The translations under genes and the position numbers were made by a program. A stretch of DNA of 64,000 nucleotides from Gentiana macrophylla (lineage: Eukaryota; Streptophyta; Magnoliopsida; Gentianales; Gentianaceae), in assembly GCA_026214975.1 (NCBI GenBank), contig CM047806.1, positions 46,985,447-47,049,446 on the forward strand, read 5' to 3'. Positions 11,172-23,262 of the stretch are shown piece after piece. The notes beneath the pieces are model-generated. The model had not been told where the DNA came from and made no database searches. It saw only the letters and a program-made list of their open reading frames with translations. Each line of letters starts with the position of its first letter. Position 1 is the stretch's first letter.

Positions 11172-11250
11172 GGATTCTCGGTGAATCCCACTCTGCGAAA
11201 GCATAAGGAGTAAAATCCCGAAACCTCGTGGTTAAGGTGTTGGATTCTCG
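11172..11250. repeat. Two hairpin-forming repeats, 60 bp apart
   Basis: GGATTCTCGGTGAATCCCA (11172-11190) and GGATTCTCGGTGAATTCCA (11232-11250). Each can fold around a TCGGT loop: GGATTC with GAATCC in the first, slightly bulged in the second. Lying about 1.1 kb after the primer site, they could be RNA packaging or dimerisation structures; this is inference only. Confidence 0.5.
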
Positions 11251-14200
11251 GTGAATTCCACCTTACCTAAGACGAGATTACGTTTTTGTTCCGTAGTGTC
11301 TACGTGAATGTTTGATGTTTAAGGATTGAATAATCACGGGCAAACAGGTTCGAAAGTGGTTTAACCACGGTTGGGTGGTCAACGATAGCTACGGCTCAAT
11401 CGACTTCACCCTCCACGTGTGGTTTTTGCACGTGCCGCAATCTTGAGCCATCCGAAGAGCCACTACGGCTCAACGGAGCTCTCCTAGCCTTGACCCGTCC
11501 GGCGGCCACATATGTTCTAACGACTGGTCGGGTGGGCTAGCCCACATAACCGACAACATTCGGGCCTATGATTTATTGTTCCTTAATGTAACATCAAGTC
11601 CAAAAACGTGATCAAGAAACCCACCACTTTTTCAAAATATTGAGTGGGAGCGGGAGGCGACGGCCGACCCCACGGCCTCTTGTTGACACAAGCAACGTGA
11701 GAGAATGGTGACACCTCGTGCGGCTTTGATTTCGCCCCCAAGGAAGGCTTTCACCGCTATCAAAATTCAAGGCTTGGTCTCCGAAAGGATAGGATTTTGG
11801 GTACTCGCCGGTCACCGACCGACCCTAAGGCGGCACACTCGGGGGTCTACCTAAAAATCTGAGACAGTGGTCACACTCATAAAGGGTATTTTTGGTAGTA
11901 CCTTGGCTGAAAAGGAAAGGTGATTGACGATCACAAATGAGATGTTCGATTCTCAATCGATCTTCAATATTAATCGAAACCTCTTTGACCTACCCTAAGG
12001 CGACACCGAGAGGCGTTAGATTAAATCCTTGGAACGGTAGGATAGACTATAAGTACTTAGTTTATGTTCCTAAAATTTATTAGTAGTGTATGATTTGGAT
12101 TTATCTTACATCAATTTTATTTACAACTATTTATATATCTCTCTAGGGTGCTAGACTGCTAGTGTAAAATTGACTAGTAATGACTTCGTTAAAAAGTGGT
12201 AAGTAACTAGAATGGTGTACTTATTGATCTTACATGCGATTAATCTTTCGGAAGAGATATTTCTCTGGAGCCTTCAAGACTTAAGTGACGTAAATAAGTA
12301 TGTCACTGTTGTCAATCGTGTTGAACGAGACGCATCGTAGTCGATTTGAAAGATGATTGGGACGATAAAATTCTTCTAGTGAATTTTAATGGTGTAGTGT
12401 CTACACAAGAAATTTTTTAATAGAAAAATTGGAGAATCATAAATTAAAGTGTCGCTAGTTAGACGGTATTTGGAACCGATAAACTAGTGGGAGCTTTTGT
12501 CTTATGTTTTTTCTAATTTAGAAAATTAGTCCCACTGGGTAACGCTTTCATTATAAATCTCACAGTTCACGAGTAGTGTCTACTCATACGAACTGCTAGT
12601 TCAAGACTATTTCCTTTTAAGGAAAGCTAAGAATGGGAAAGAATGTCTATAAGTGTTAATCATCTTAACTAAAGTTTTAAGGCTAAACCGAAATATTAAT
12701 TATAGAAAGTATATGAAAAGGAAAGTGATTTCGGATCACTTAACCAATGAATCCTTAGCGACTTTCTTAAACCGAGTAACTTGACTCGGTAGCTTAGTTC
12801 TTTGGAAGAACAAGAAAGCTGTGCATTAACGATTAATAGTGTAACAACGGGCAGTAATTTCAGCTACAATAGTAGGAGTGATATCAGGAAATGAATTTCG
12901 GATTCTATCCTTGAATATCACAGAAAAATTTATTTTTCTGTTTACAGATTCGTTGAAACAAATGGATTCACTTTCAACTCGATATAGTGTTGCCTCATAG
13001 AAAGTGAATATGACATTTGTAGTACGAATCCAAGACTCGGACTTTTGTTTGATAAAGTCAGAACCACTAAGAAAATCTGAATAAGTATAACACATCTAAA
13101 ACTATTAAAGGTAAAAGGTTTCTGTATTAAGATAAACGACCTTTCAATATCTATTAATTAGTGCATATATCCTAGAGATAAGACCTGATGACTGGCTAAG
13201 GGTGATTCCTATCTCCCAGTCTAGGAACACTATCTCAAATGAACAATGACTAAGTTTCCTTTCAATCGGGAAAGGGTAATAGATTTGAAGGGGTAACATA
13301 GCTTGTTCACCATGACCTTCGGGGTCTAGTGAGAGATACAAGCTAGTGGGAGTTTTGAGTGGTGACATTTTGTCTGATAACTACTCGAAACGTGATTTAG
13401 TTTATCAAAAGAATACGAGGAGGAGTCTCTGATTTTACCAGAGAATAGAGTATTTCATGCTCAGAAATAGGCTATCACATAGTCTTGGGACTGATGCTCG
13501 GGCTGCCTCCTAGTGGAATGATTCTCACTGAGGAAGAAACCATAGACTTGCCTGATATAGTTATTAATGTGCTACAATACACTGCTAGACTCGATTAAGA
13601 TAATTGGTTGCAAAATAACGGTTAACATTATTATGTAAACCGAGAAGTCTACCTAGAAGATGCTAGTGAATTTATGGATAAGGAGTGAATTCGGTTCACA
13701 CCACTTCCGTAAATGTAGGCATTTAGCATTTAATGCTTGAAGGTAGGACTGGAGATTTTGCTCATACGTTCAGATTGTGACTGTTCGTGAAATATCTTAA
13801 TGTATCGAGTGAAGGTTGGTTATAAGATTCTTGAGATCAGAAAGTGACGGTTGAACTGTCACAAGCCTTCTGATAGAATCTATAAGTAACAGCCTTAAAC
13901 CTTGGAGTATGGTTACCCAAAGGTAGTTACTATCTGATTTAATCAGACCACGTCCAACATCGGTTGTTGGTGATTACACTGATAAATACTACTAGATCAG
14001 AATGTCAATCCACCCAAAACGCAGTGGGAGTATGGTTTAACCGTTGACCCATTGTGGTTTTGTGGACTTTATAGTCTGTTGGGGTGATTGATAACCTGTG
14101 GCTCTTTGTGGGCTGTATGGGATTCTGATCAGAGAGGTTGGTTCGAAAACCTTATCCCTGTGAATGGAGTTGTGGTACTCCAGTTCTGTTCAGCCTCTTG

Positions 14201-14307
14201 TAGAACCACCTGAGTGTCTCAGGCCCAGTGGGAGTAATTGGTCCTACGCCGAAAAAAGTCGAATGAATAGGAAAGTTTAACTTTCAGCACAAAGCTGAGT
14301 GGTCTAA

Positions 14308-14516
14308 GGGTGATTCCCTAAAAAGGAGAGAGTTAACCAGACCTTGAACTCTCTCACCACTCAATCTTGCTGGATTTCGTTAAAAAGCAAAAAATAGGGG
14401 TGATTCCCTAAGACTTTCTTGCCGAACAACGGAATCTAAATTCATTCAGAACAGAAGGGTTTTAGCTAAGAATGAATAACGGATTCGTTACAAAGCGTAA
14501 GATAGGGGTGATTCCT
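14308..14516. repeat. Imperfect repeat built on GGGTGATTCC
   Basis: GGGTGATTCC occurs at 14308, 14398 and 14506 (a fourth, more distant copy near 13200). Around the last two, the sequence GGATT(T)CGTTA(A/C)AAAGC...ATAGGGGTGATTCC is shared, so this is a diverged tandem unit of about 90-108 bp. Confidence 0.55.
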
Positions 14517-15670
14517 AATACCTTTTTTTTAAGAGACTAACGATATCTTAATTTATTCGAAAGAACCATTGGTAGGAAGCTTCGCCATGGCTTATATCCT
14601 TTGTGGATTTAAGAGAACCTCTCGGTCATTTAAAAGTCACATGTTTTAAAATATGTGGACTTGACCAAAATACTAATAAGTATTTTGTAGACTGGATATC
14701 AATATTGGTAAAGTAGTAGTATTAGTGATCATGAATGATAACACTGAAACGGTTGGAAACAACATGGGTGTGCTATCTGAAGTCGGAAACTGACACGCCA
14801 AGATTCTCTGGATGAGAGAATTGGACTATATTCTAAGAATTTGATTCGGTCAAATTCACGAGAATGAGTCATTGGCTATCCCACCTATCTTATTGGATAA
14901 GATGATCATGCATATACATATGCAACATTCATCGAGTATTCCTACCCTACCTCTCGAAATGATTCTCTAAATCTTCGGATAAAGAGAAAATGGGATAGAG
15001 TCTCTTGGATGACGGCAAGTCGAGTTGTCACAAGTCAATAATAGTCAAATCTCGGATTCGAGCATTGAATAGCGGTTTTAGTACATCCTCAAGTATTTTT
15101 GAAGAACGAGGAATAATGTGCTTGTATATTCGGGTGCAAACTTGAATATGGTTGACTACACTGATTCTGACTTATAGTCAGATTAAGGATGATCGTTGGG
15201 ACGATCTCAGACTCAGTGTTTAATCATTGTGATGGAGCTATAGTCCGGAGAAATCCGTAATCGCCAATTCGATTTTAGTTAATCGGATACGTAGCGACTT
15301 TTCGGAGCAGCTAGAATGGTGATATGGCTTAGGAATTTCCTTTCTGATCTGGGAGCAATTCCAGGTCTAGTGAGCCGATATCACTTCATTGTGAAAACAG
15401 TGAAGTGATAGCTTAGAAGGATCTTCTCAGTCACTAGAGGTCAAAAGCATATTGAGAGAGAGTACCGCCTGATTGGAAGGACCGGCAACGTTTCAATCCT
15501 AAAGATCGTCTCAAGTCGACAACCTAACTAATCAGTGTACCAAGTCGAGTTCTTGGAGGGTACGGCATTGATGGAGATGTCTCATCTGCTTTTAGAGCAA
15601 GTGGGAGAGTGTTGTGAATAAGATGAGAAAGGGTGTGCTCTAAAAACAATCGTTATTTGTCATTTCGTGC

Positions 15671-15681
15671 AAGTGGGAGAT
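15671..15681 (+). other. Polypurine tract of the LARD-like element
   Basis: AAGTGGGAGAT immediately before the 3' LTR (TGTTAGG at 15682). It primes plus-strand DNA synthesis. The core AGTGGGAG is the octamer repeated through the interior. Confidence 0.85.
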
Positions 15682-17404
15682 TGTTAGGTATAGTGCCCGA
15701 AAGACAATTTGTGTAATTGTTTTTAACAATGGATGACAGATTTTATCTCACCTTATTACTTGCTTTGTGCTTGTAAATAATACACTACATGCAAACCCTA
15801 AGTATATCAAGATGTAACCGCTTAACTCGATTGTATGGCATGCACGTGAGGATTGAGTTAGTGGTGATATACTTAAATCTGTTAGTCCGTGGTGAACTTA
15901 ATCGAGTTTAGGGTCTCTTGATTAAAACACCAATAATGCGCCTAACACCTTAGGGTGTGATAGTCTTATCCGACTATCGGTGAGGGTACCTACGTGGGGC
16001 ATTTATATATGATGACATTCATATAGGATTTGGACCGACTTTATATGAATTTCTTGGTATAATTCCGTAATCGAGGAATCTTATTAAATCATTAGATGAT
16101 CATATATGGGTCAACCTTAATCCCGAGGTGATCACGAGGATCTTTGCTTGTCCCGGGTAGTGTTTGATGTGTTAGTTACGGTTCACTTTAATATGTGTTC
16201 CAAGCCACTTCTCATTGGCACTATCTCTAGATGAGTGAGTAGTTACGATTTTCACGGACATGGAATCCATTCATTCTGCAAGGGAAGTAGAGAGAGACAG
16301 TCCCTTATTTGTTAGCCCTAAGAAAGTGATCGATCCCGGAGTTCACATTTGACTAATTAGCTACTAGTCGATATGTGTGCTAATTGATCATCGTGGGGTT
16401 AATGGTAAATAAGGATAAGATATTCTCGAGTCGGGTTCACGGAGACTTTCCACTCGAATGGACAATCTATGGAGGGTTAATCCGTATGTAGTGATTATAT
16501 CAATGGACGCTTATTCACTCTATGGGTTGAGTATAAGTATACATCTATAATCGGTAGAGTTCAGTTTCGGGTTTATGGTGGCGTAATCCCGGAATTAATA
16601 ATTAATGTACTTATTCTGTTCGATGAATAATTAGTTATTGGAGCTACTGGATATAGGTCCATGGTCCCCGATGTGGCTTTTGTAATTCGGACTAATAATC
16701 TTGTTACTTGGGCCTCAGTTATAATTAATTGGCTGGGCTAATTAATTGATATGCATGGATATTATTTAGTTGGGCTAAATAATATAATACACATAAAAGA
16801 CATTTTATGTGGGCTAAAACCCTAGGGAGGTGGCGCCATATTGGTTCTCTTTTAGGACAAGAATTGATTTTCTTGTGTTATGGAAAATAAAAGATATTCT
16901 TGTTATGTGATTGGTTGGATGACATGTTATTTAGTTTCCTATTGGTCAATAATATGTCATAATTATTCATTAAGGAAAATATCTTTTTATTTTGTTTAAT
17001 TAATTATTTATTTAATTAATTAAAATTTGGAGACCAATGATTTACTCTCCTATAAAAGGAGAGTTATTCCAAGTGTAAATTACACTTGAAAATTTCGCCC
17101 CATATCACCAAAAAAGAGAGAAAAAAATTTGTTTTTCTTGTCTCGGGTTTTAGAGGAAGAAAAACTTGGAGTTTTTCTTGGTGTTGCATATCAAGGAGGT
17201 TCGTGTATCAAGAAGGGTGTCCACCAACCGCCGTTTGGAGAACACATCGGAAGATCAAGGCTTCTCTTCCCGTTATTGGTAACATGACCTTAAACCCCCT
17301 TGTAGTAGTTTAAGTCCTTTAATTATGTGTTTTGATATATGAATCGTGATCCATCCGCTGCGCGTAGATATAATTCGTTTAGATCTAAGAACCTGCATCC
17401 TTCA
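15682..17404 (+). repeat. 3' LTR of the LARD-like element
   Basis: 1723 bp, ending GCATCCTTCA directly before GATAT. The segment from about 16600 to the end differs from the 5' LTR by only a few substitutions, implying recent insertion. The first 900 bp shows clustered small indels against the 5' copy. TATA palindrome at 17045-17063. Confidence 0.88.
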
Positions 17405-18421
17405 GATATAATCAGCAGCGTGCAATCTTCAAGTGTGTAAACTTGATGTAGCTTGAATACAGAATACACTTGAAGATTTTCTCTAGATCGATAAGTTAAG
17501 CTCAAGAGTTCAAGCAGGTGCTTTTTCATTTCGTAAATTATCTCTTATATTTTTCTCTTAAAGTTCATCAATCATCATCATCTTTTTCTGAGTTGAAAGT
17601 CCTCTATTTATAGGTAGGAATGCATGTGACTTGTATTTGAAATTCAAATATAACCGTTCCTGGTTTTTGTCCCATTTGACTTGCTTTCATCACTATTCAT
17701 AGGGTCGACAATCGCCGAAATTCCTTTTGATGATCAAATGTCTGTCACCCTTTGACTTATAACCATTGGATAAAGTTCGAATCATCCCAACGTCCTTTTA
17801 ATCTCAAATTTCTTGATTTGTTTGATAAATTAGAGGTAGTTGGCTGTCCTTATCCATGTAATCTTCCAAAGTAATCTTGAATTAACCGAGGTATATTATC
17901 AGCATGTTCATCAGTCTGCTGTAATACCAATCAGTCTGCTGAACAACAATTTGCTGTGTATCAAATACAATGCAGTTGATTACTTTTATCTAACTTTTAT
18001 TTGTGAAGTTAGATTACACCTTTTTAATTATAACCAAGTTCCAATTATCATCCAACTTATGGAACTTAGACCTTCTACACAAGGTATATGAAATCAGTTT
18101 AGGTCATCACAGACTTGCCTAAATTCTGATTGCATATCCTTGACTTTAATTACTAAGTTTGATCCCTTAGCCTTCATTAACTGAGTTTGAGCCCTCACCT
18201 TTCGATCTTCAAGCAGTTCCAAAAGTCTCTGATCTAACTACCTTATCGACTGACTAGTCTCAATGAAACAAGTCAGCTAACCTTTACAGTGCTTGTTTGA
18301 TCAAACATATTCAAAGATCAAACTCTAATATGCCTATACATTTGATCTAGACATCTTTTTGCCTTTGCACTATAACAGCTAGTCTGGCACTCATCATCAA
18401 AACATAGAAATAAGTCCAACA
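17405..18421 (-). repeat. 3' LTR of the SIRE-like element, right piece
   Basis: Continues the LTR interrupted at 8341 and matches 29520-30547, ending GTCCAACA. The minus-strand TATA box reads CTATAAATAGAGG (about 17604-17616), and is repeated in the intact LTR near 29724-29736. Upstream frames in this stretch (17323-17529, 17840-18091) are LTR sequence, not genes. Confidence 0.82.
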
Positions 18422-18436
18422 ATTTCCCCCCTTTTT
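18422..18436 (-). other. Polypurine tract of the SIRE-like element
   Basis: Minus strand AAAAAGGGGGGAAAT directly before the 3' LTR (TGTTGG...). It primes plus-strand DNA synthesis. Confidence 0.85.
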
Positions 18437-18588
18437 GGTGATGATGCCACTACCCTCACCTAACAGCAAAGCAAAAAGATTAAAACAAAAACAGAACAAA
18501 TTTTCAGTCATCTTTCATTATAAAAATTTGTTCAAGTTATTACAGTCTAGATGCAGCAAAGATAAAACAGATTAAGTATGTTGATCTA

Positions 18589-21500
18589 CTATCTTCTTTC
18601 TCTCTCTCTTCTTTCCTTCTCCACTTGCTCTTGATAAGCACTGATTTCTTCTATCATATCCCTCATCCACTCATTCTCAATCAAAGTGAAATCAATGTAG
18701 GAATTCACTTCTTTCCACCACTTCCAAGCTTCTGGTAGAAGGAGGTTGATTTGATTGACTCTGAATCCCATTCTCATGTGAAGCTCTTTAAATTCATTCA
18801 GTGAGTCCTTAGCTTTTGTGATAGGTAAACTCCTTTCACCTCTTCCACTTCTTCCACCTTTGTAACTTGCCCTTAAGGCTCTAACCCTTGCTTCCCAAAA
18901 CTTCAATCCCAAGAATGAGTTTAAACCTTCATGAAATCCCTTGTCATGTTAAGGTTTCCTTCTGTTATAGTATTCATTCTTGTATTGTTTGAGGAGATCA
19001 TCAGTAAGTTGAACTCTGCCAGGTGCAGGTTCCCTGAATGCATTAGTTTCATTCTCCTATTTCTTCTTAGCAAAAATCCTTGCAGCCTCTTTTGCTACTG
19101 CTGTTTGGCCCTCTTCCCCCTTAGTGACATCATCAACAAAACGGGACAGTAGACCATGAACACTCTCCTGTGTGATAATCAGATTACTCAGTTGTCCTTC
19201 CATAATCTCAGTTCTTGTATCAACTGCAGTAATCCTTGATTGCAAAGTCTGCTCCAGTAGATTGATCCTTCCAGTAAGCTTAGGATCCAATCCAGCAGGT
19301 TGAGATGTTCCAGCAGCCTCAGCAGGCTTAGGTGCCTCATCATGTTTGTCAAGTTTCTGGTGGATGGTTTCAAGTTGATTTTTCAGAAACTTTTCTTTTA
19401 CTGTGTTTCCTACCATGATTCCCCTCACATCTAGCATCATATCATTAACAGCATTTTGAGTAGATGTGAAATTTGAAGCAACTGTTTCAGTAGATTGTCT
19501 GTTGTCATTCACCAGCTTCATCAGTTCTTCAAATCTTTGTTCCTGTCTATCCAGTTGAGTTCTTAACTATTGCATGTCATTCCTGATAGTTCTCAACTCA
19601 TTCAACACTTCTACTGGCACTCCACCAGTCATTTCTCCAGCAACTCCATCAGCAGGCTCCTCAACATTATATTGTGGCCTCTGATTGCTCACCACCATTG
19701 CCCAACTCCTATCTAGTCCAGCAGGGTTAGGTCCTTGATATTCTTATAAGATAGGATCAAGAGCTGGTTCTTCAAAAATAGGTACAAATGCCTGTGGGGG
19801 ATCAATAGCAACATCTTCTTCTTCTTCAGGCAATTGGAACTTCTCATCACGAAAGTCATAGTCCAGCAGCTGCTCATTCTCATTAACAGCAGTCTGCTGA
19901 CCATATTTCCCTATAGTGGTCTTGACTCCAGTAGGCTCCACTACAGCAGCCTCTTCAACAACTGGGGTTTCTTCCAAACCCAAAGTTTGTTCCAACCTTT
20001 GTCCAGGTGCTGTTTGAGACTCAACAGCCTGTACCTCCTGTTCCAACCTTTGTGCATGTGCTGCTTGTAGCCCAGCAACCTGTACCTCCTCTTCAACTGT
20101 TGGATCTGGTGCAATGAATGCCACAACAACTTGTTCAGGGAGAATGTCCATGTTTTTCTGTTGAAATTATCCCATATCAGTGATTCTTCTTAGCAAATTT
20201 GCAGTTTTGGTTAAGACAGCCTCAGTGTCAATTCAGTCTTGATATTGAATAGATTCCTCTGAACTAGCACTAGGTTCACTGATATCAGTGACTCTTTCAT
20301 CATCCAAATCCTCAGCTTGCTGATCCTCAGGTTGATCAGTAGGTTCAACCACAAATAAATCATCAATCTCACCAACCATTCTGTTTGCACCACCATCTAT
20401 TCCCTCATTGATTTGTGCCTCAATATCATCTATGGTGAGATTGTCCTCATCCTCATTCATCTCATCCCAGCTTTGCTCTTTCTCGTTGGATCGATTACCG
20501 ATGAAGATCTTTGTACTCTTGGTTCAATAAACATGGCACTTCCACTGACTTCTCCTGGACCAGAGGGGTGATTATCATCAGAATCAGATGATGAATAATC
20601 ACCATCATCACCTCTTGGATTCCTGAACTTGATACCCTCCTCTTTCTGTTGATCATCAAACAGATCCATCAGCCTTGATTGTAACAAGGAGGTATCAATC
20701 AGATCCAGCAGACTCTCCACTCCCAATTTCTCAAAAACCCATTCTTCAAAGTCTTTCATAGGTTCTGCAGCAGGTGTTTGCTTCTTATAGAATCCAAACT
20801 TCCACTGGAAGTAATCAGCCACCAGCAGGAGCTTTGGATCAACATACCCTTCTTTCCTTTTCTTCTCATGTTTTTCATAGGGCAGGAATGATCCTCTGGG
20901 AGCTGTTGCAGTACCTTGCTGACCTCCAAAAGTCTCAACAAGTAGATTCAATGTTTCTTCTACAGATGCCTCAAGGCTAGTAGGTTTCTCAGGTTGGATA
21001 TTACTTCCTACTACCTCCATCTGTACCACACTTGGTTCCCCTGACTTGTATGCTCATCGGCGAGGTTAGCGTGACGCTCTTCTTCCCCCGAACTATTGCG
21101 GGATTTGCGGTGGTCTTGAACATGTGTTTCCATCTCCACAACAGTGTAGTCTCAAAGGATTTGCTTTGTGGTTCTAGAAATGTATTCTCTTCAACAGCCT
21201 CAGGCGTGAGACTACTATGTTCCTTCAACAGTTGCTCAAGAACAACTGTTCACTTTCAAGAGCTCAGCAGACCTTAGTAGATGAGGATTCAACAACATCA
21301 ACAAAGAGTTCGATCTCGATGATCTCTGTTTGTGACTCTTCATAGGTTGCTCAACAACAACCTCTCGCTTCCTCATTGGGCTTGATAATAGTCAAGGCTC
21401 ACCTCAATAGCCTCTTCTTCTTCTACTACATCATCTTCTTTTCTTGTGCCTTTAGAGCCTCTAAGTTTTTCAATTCTTTCCTTTCCATGTTTCTTTTTGT

Positions 21501-22606
21501 GGATAATCTCTTTCCTTCTCTTGGAAAGTGGCTCATCTTCAATTTCAATCATAGTAGACTTCCTCTTTCTACTGTCTTCTTTCTGTTGTTCCTCAAAATC
21601 TCAACAGCAGTTTTTCTAGCAACTACAGGCAGGTCGATAATCTCATCTTCACTGGACCTCGTGAGACTTAACGATCTGTCTTTGTTGTTTTTTTTGTTCT
21701 TTTAGGCTTTAAGATTTCAGTTATCTTCTTTGCATCTACAGCCTTTCTTTTCTCAGTGGTCTTCTTTGGTGCAGCAGACTTAACAGATTTCTTAATCTGC
21801 TCACCACCAGCATCACCATCATCTCCATCACTATCATCATCAGCAGCCTCAACAACACCTTCTTCATCATCATCCAGACCAGGGATAGCATAATCAATCT
21901 CTTTCTTGTATCTGGACTGATTGATCTTCTCAGGTTTAACATCAGGGATCTCCAAATGATTCACCAGGGTCTGAACCATTAATCCTAAGGGCAAGGCCTT
22001 GGATTTCCTTTTTCCTTCTCATTCCTCCTTGGCTACTTTCTTCATGTAGTGAATATAGTATCCAGCCCAATCAAATTACATACTCCTGCAGATAATCATC
22101 ATCAGCTCTATCTTGGGTCCTGATAGAGTATCCATACTCCCAACCAGCCATAGTATATTCTTTGCAATGAGTTTTCTCGGCAGGTTGTACTCATTCCCAA
22201 TATGTCTACAATTGATGCCAGGAATTGATTTGGTGTCTTTATTCGTCTTGATTTTATCAACAAACTCCATCTTGGACAATCCCATTGCCTCAGGATTTGT
22301 TGGACCATCTACTGTTTCTTCAAAACCAAAAACTTCCCTCAGCATACTTGAGGAAACTTCTATTTCTTGTGCATTCACAACTGTTTTGAATGCTTCAGTT
22401 CCTTCCTTTACTTGAATATTCTTCCAAAAACTGACAACGTTTGTATATGAGATTGTTTCCAATCTTATGTTCAGTACATTCTCCAATCCTGCATATCTTC
22501 TTATTCATCGACCAATGTTGATAGCTAATTTTGTCTTATTAGCATCAACAACAAAACCTCTCACACTTTGGCTTGATTCAATTTGAACATCAATCTTTTC
22601 CACCAT
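18589..22606 (-). pseudogene. SIRE-type third ORF (env-like), broken
   Basis: Begins ATGGTGGAAAAGATTGATG at 22606 on the minus strand, 0.66 kb after pol, and is traceable in shifting frames to 18589. The N-terminal part (about 22080-22500) has GLENVL...FKTVVNAQEIEV...LREVFGF, clearly related to the ORF at 47905-48633 (GLENLI...FKTTVQ...LSLVFGL). This resembles the 'putative plant transposon protein' type found after pol in SIRE elements. Next come an acidic then Lys-rich stretch (21668-21994), Gln/Ala/Glu-rich linkers (19744-21029) and a coiled-coil-like region with heptad-type spacing (19057-19521). The C-terminus is rich in Trp and charged residues (18589-18912). I see no signal peptide or membrane segment, so 'envelope' is a label, not a shown function. 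Stops near 22505, 22076 and elsewhere break it. Confidence 0.75.
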
Positions 22607-23040
22607 TGATAAAAGAAAAAGTTGTGGAAGAAAGCTTTGTAAATCTGTGTTCACACAGTGTAAAACCAGAGAGTATAAATCTGAGATTTTGTAAGTGGAA
22701 TGAATCTGCTGTGATAGGCCTGTATAAATAGACAGTGAGTGGTTGTAACTGTCAGTGCACGTACATCCACATTGACCATGATTAATCTGAGTGAATGTTA
22801 GCTTGACACGTGGCCCATTACTTTCCAAAACTTATTGTAACCGTTAGATTGTGTAACCGTGGTCATAAAGGATAAAATAAATATCCCGCCAATTGCTCTT
22901 TGACTTTAATAAAGTTTGACTGTGAAACGTTCCATTCAGCAGGGTTGTCCTCAGCAGGGTTGGCTCAGCAGTCTGCTGATAAATATGCTTCAGTAGCCTG
23001 CTGACAATGTGACTCTGCTGATCCTTGATTTCTTCTTGTT

Positions 23041-23243
23041 TTGTTCAATTGATAATACAAGATGAAGTTTAGTACCAATGACTGATCTGTCAAGTGAGCT
23101 CACCCAACATGACAAAGACCAATCCCCTTGGCAACCTCATTTGCTCAATTGTCCAAACATAAGTACATGGAATTGTTGATACCAATGACTAATCTGCTAA
23201 GTGAGCTCACTCAACATAGCAAAGACTAATCCCCTTGGTGAAT
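23041..23243. repeat. Tandem duplication of about 105 bp between pol and ORF3
   Basis: ACCAATGACTGATCTG...CCCCTTGG (23074-23131) recurs as ACCAATGACTAATCTG...CCCCTTGG (23181-23238), preceded in both copies by a TTGYTCAATTG stretch. The spacer 23244-23262 and 22607-23040 hold no gene. The latter is rich in CAGCAG/CTGCTG motifs and would be the leader upstream of ORF3. Confidence 0.75.
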
Positions 23244-23262
23244 TCCAGTACACTGCTAATTA

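Larger units (their letters stand above)
10076..15670 (+). other. Non-coding interior of the LARD-like element
   Basis: About 5.6 kb without a supported gene. Short frames at 11612-11815, 12826-13095 and 13144-13368 (all minus) have no motif and no conservation to judge by. What it does contain is seven same-strand copies of AGTGGGAG (11643, 12486, 13345, 14023, 14227, 15600, and the PPT itself at 15672), a pair of 60-bp-spaced hairpins at 11172-11250, and a threefold imperfect repeat at 14308-14516. The ends carry the primer site and PPT. It may be extremely decayed copia pol, or a true non-coding interior kept for packaging and replication signals. Confidence 0.7.
8342..17404 (+). mobile_element. 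LARD-like non-coding LTR retroelement, complete
   Basis: Two near-identical 1.7-kb LTRs (8342-10060, 15682-17404) with TGTTAGG...CCTTCA ends, a perfect GATAT target duplication (8337-8341, 17405-17409), an initiator-Met primer site and a polypurine tract AAGTGGGAGAT. The 5.6-kb interior has no open frame above about 90 codons and no recognisable gag or pol motif on either strand. It therefore has all cis signals but no proteins, the definition of a LARD. LTR ends and PPT look copia-like, so an autonomous copia partner is likely but not shown. It is the most recent layer of this stack, having inserted into a SIRE-like LTR. Confidence 0.85.

Noticed and set aside
18589..22606. Third ORF as a true viral envelope gene
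   Set aside because: No signal peptide, no membrane segment and no cleavage motif could be seen; the N-terminal domain matches another retroelement ORF instead.
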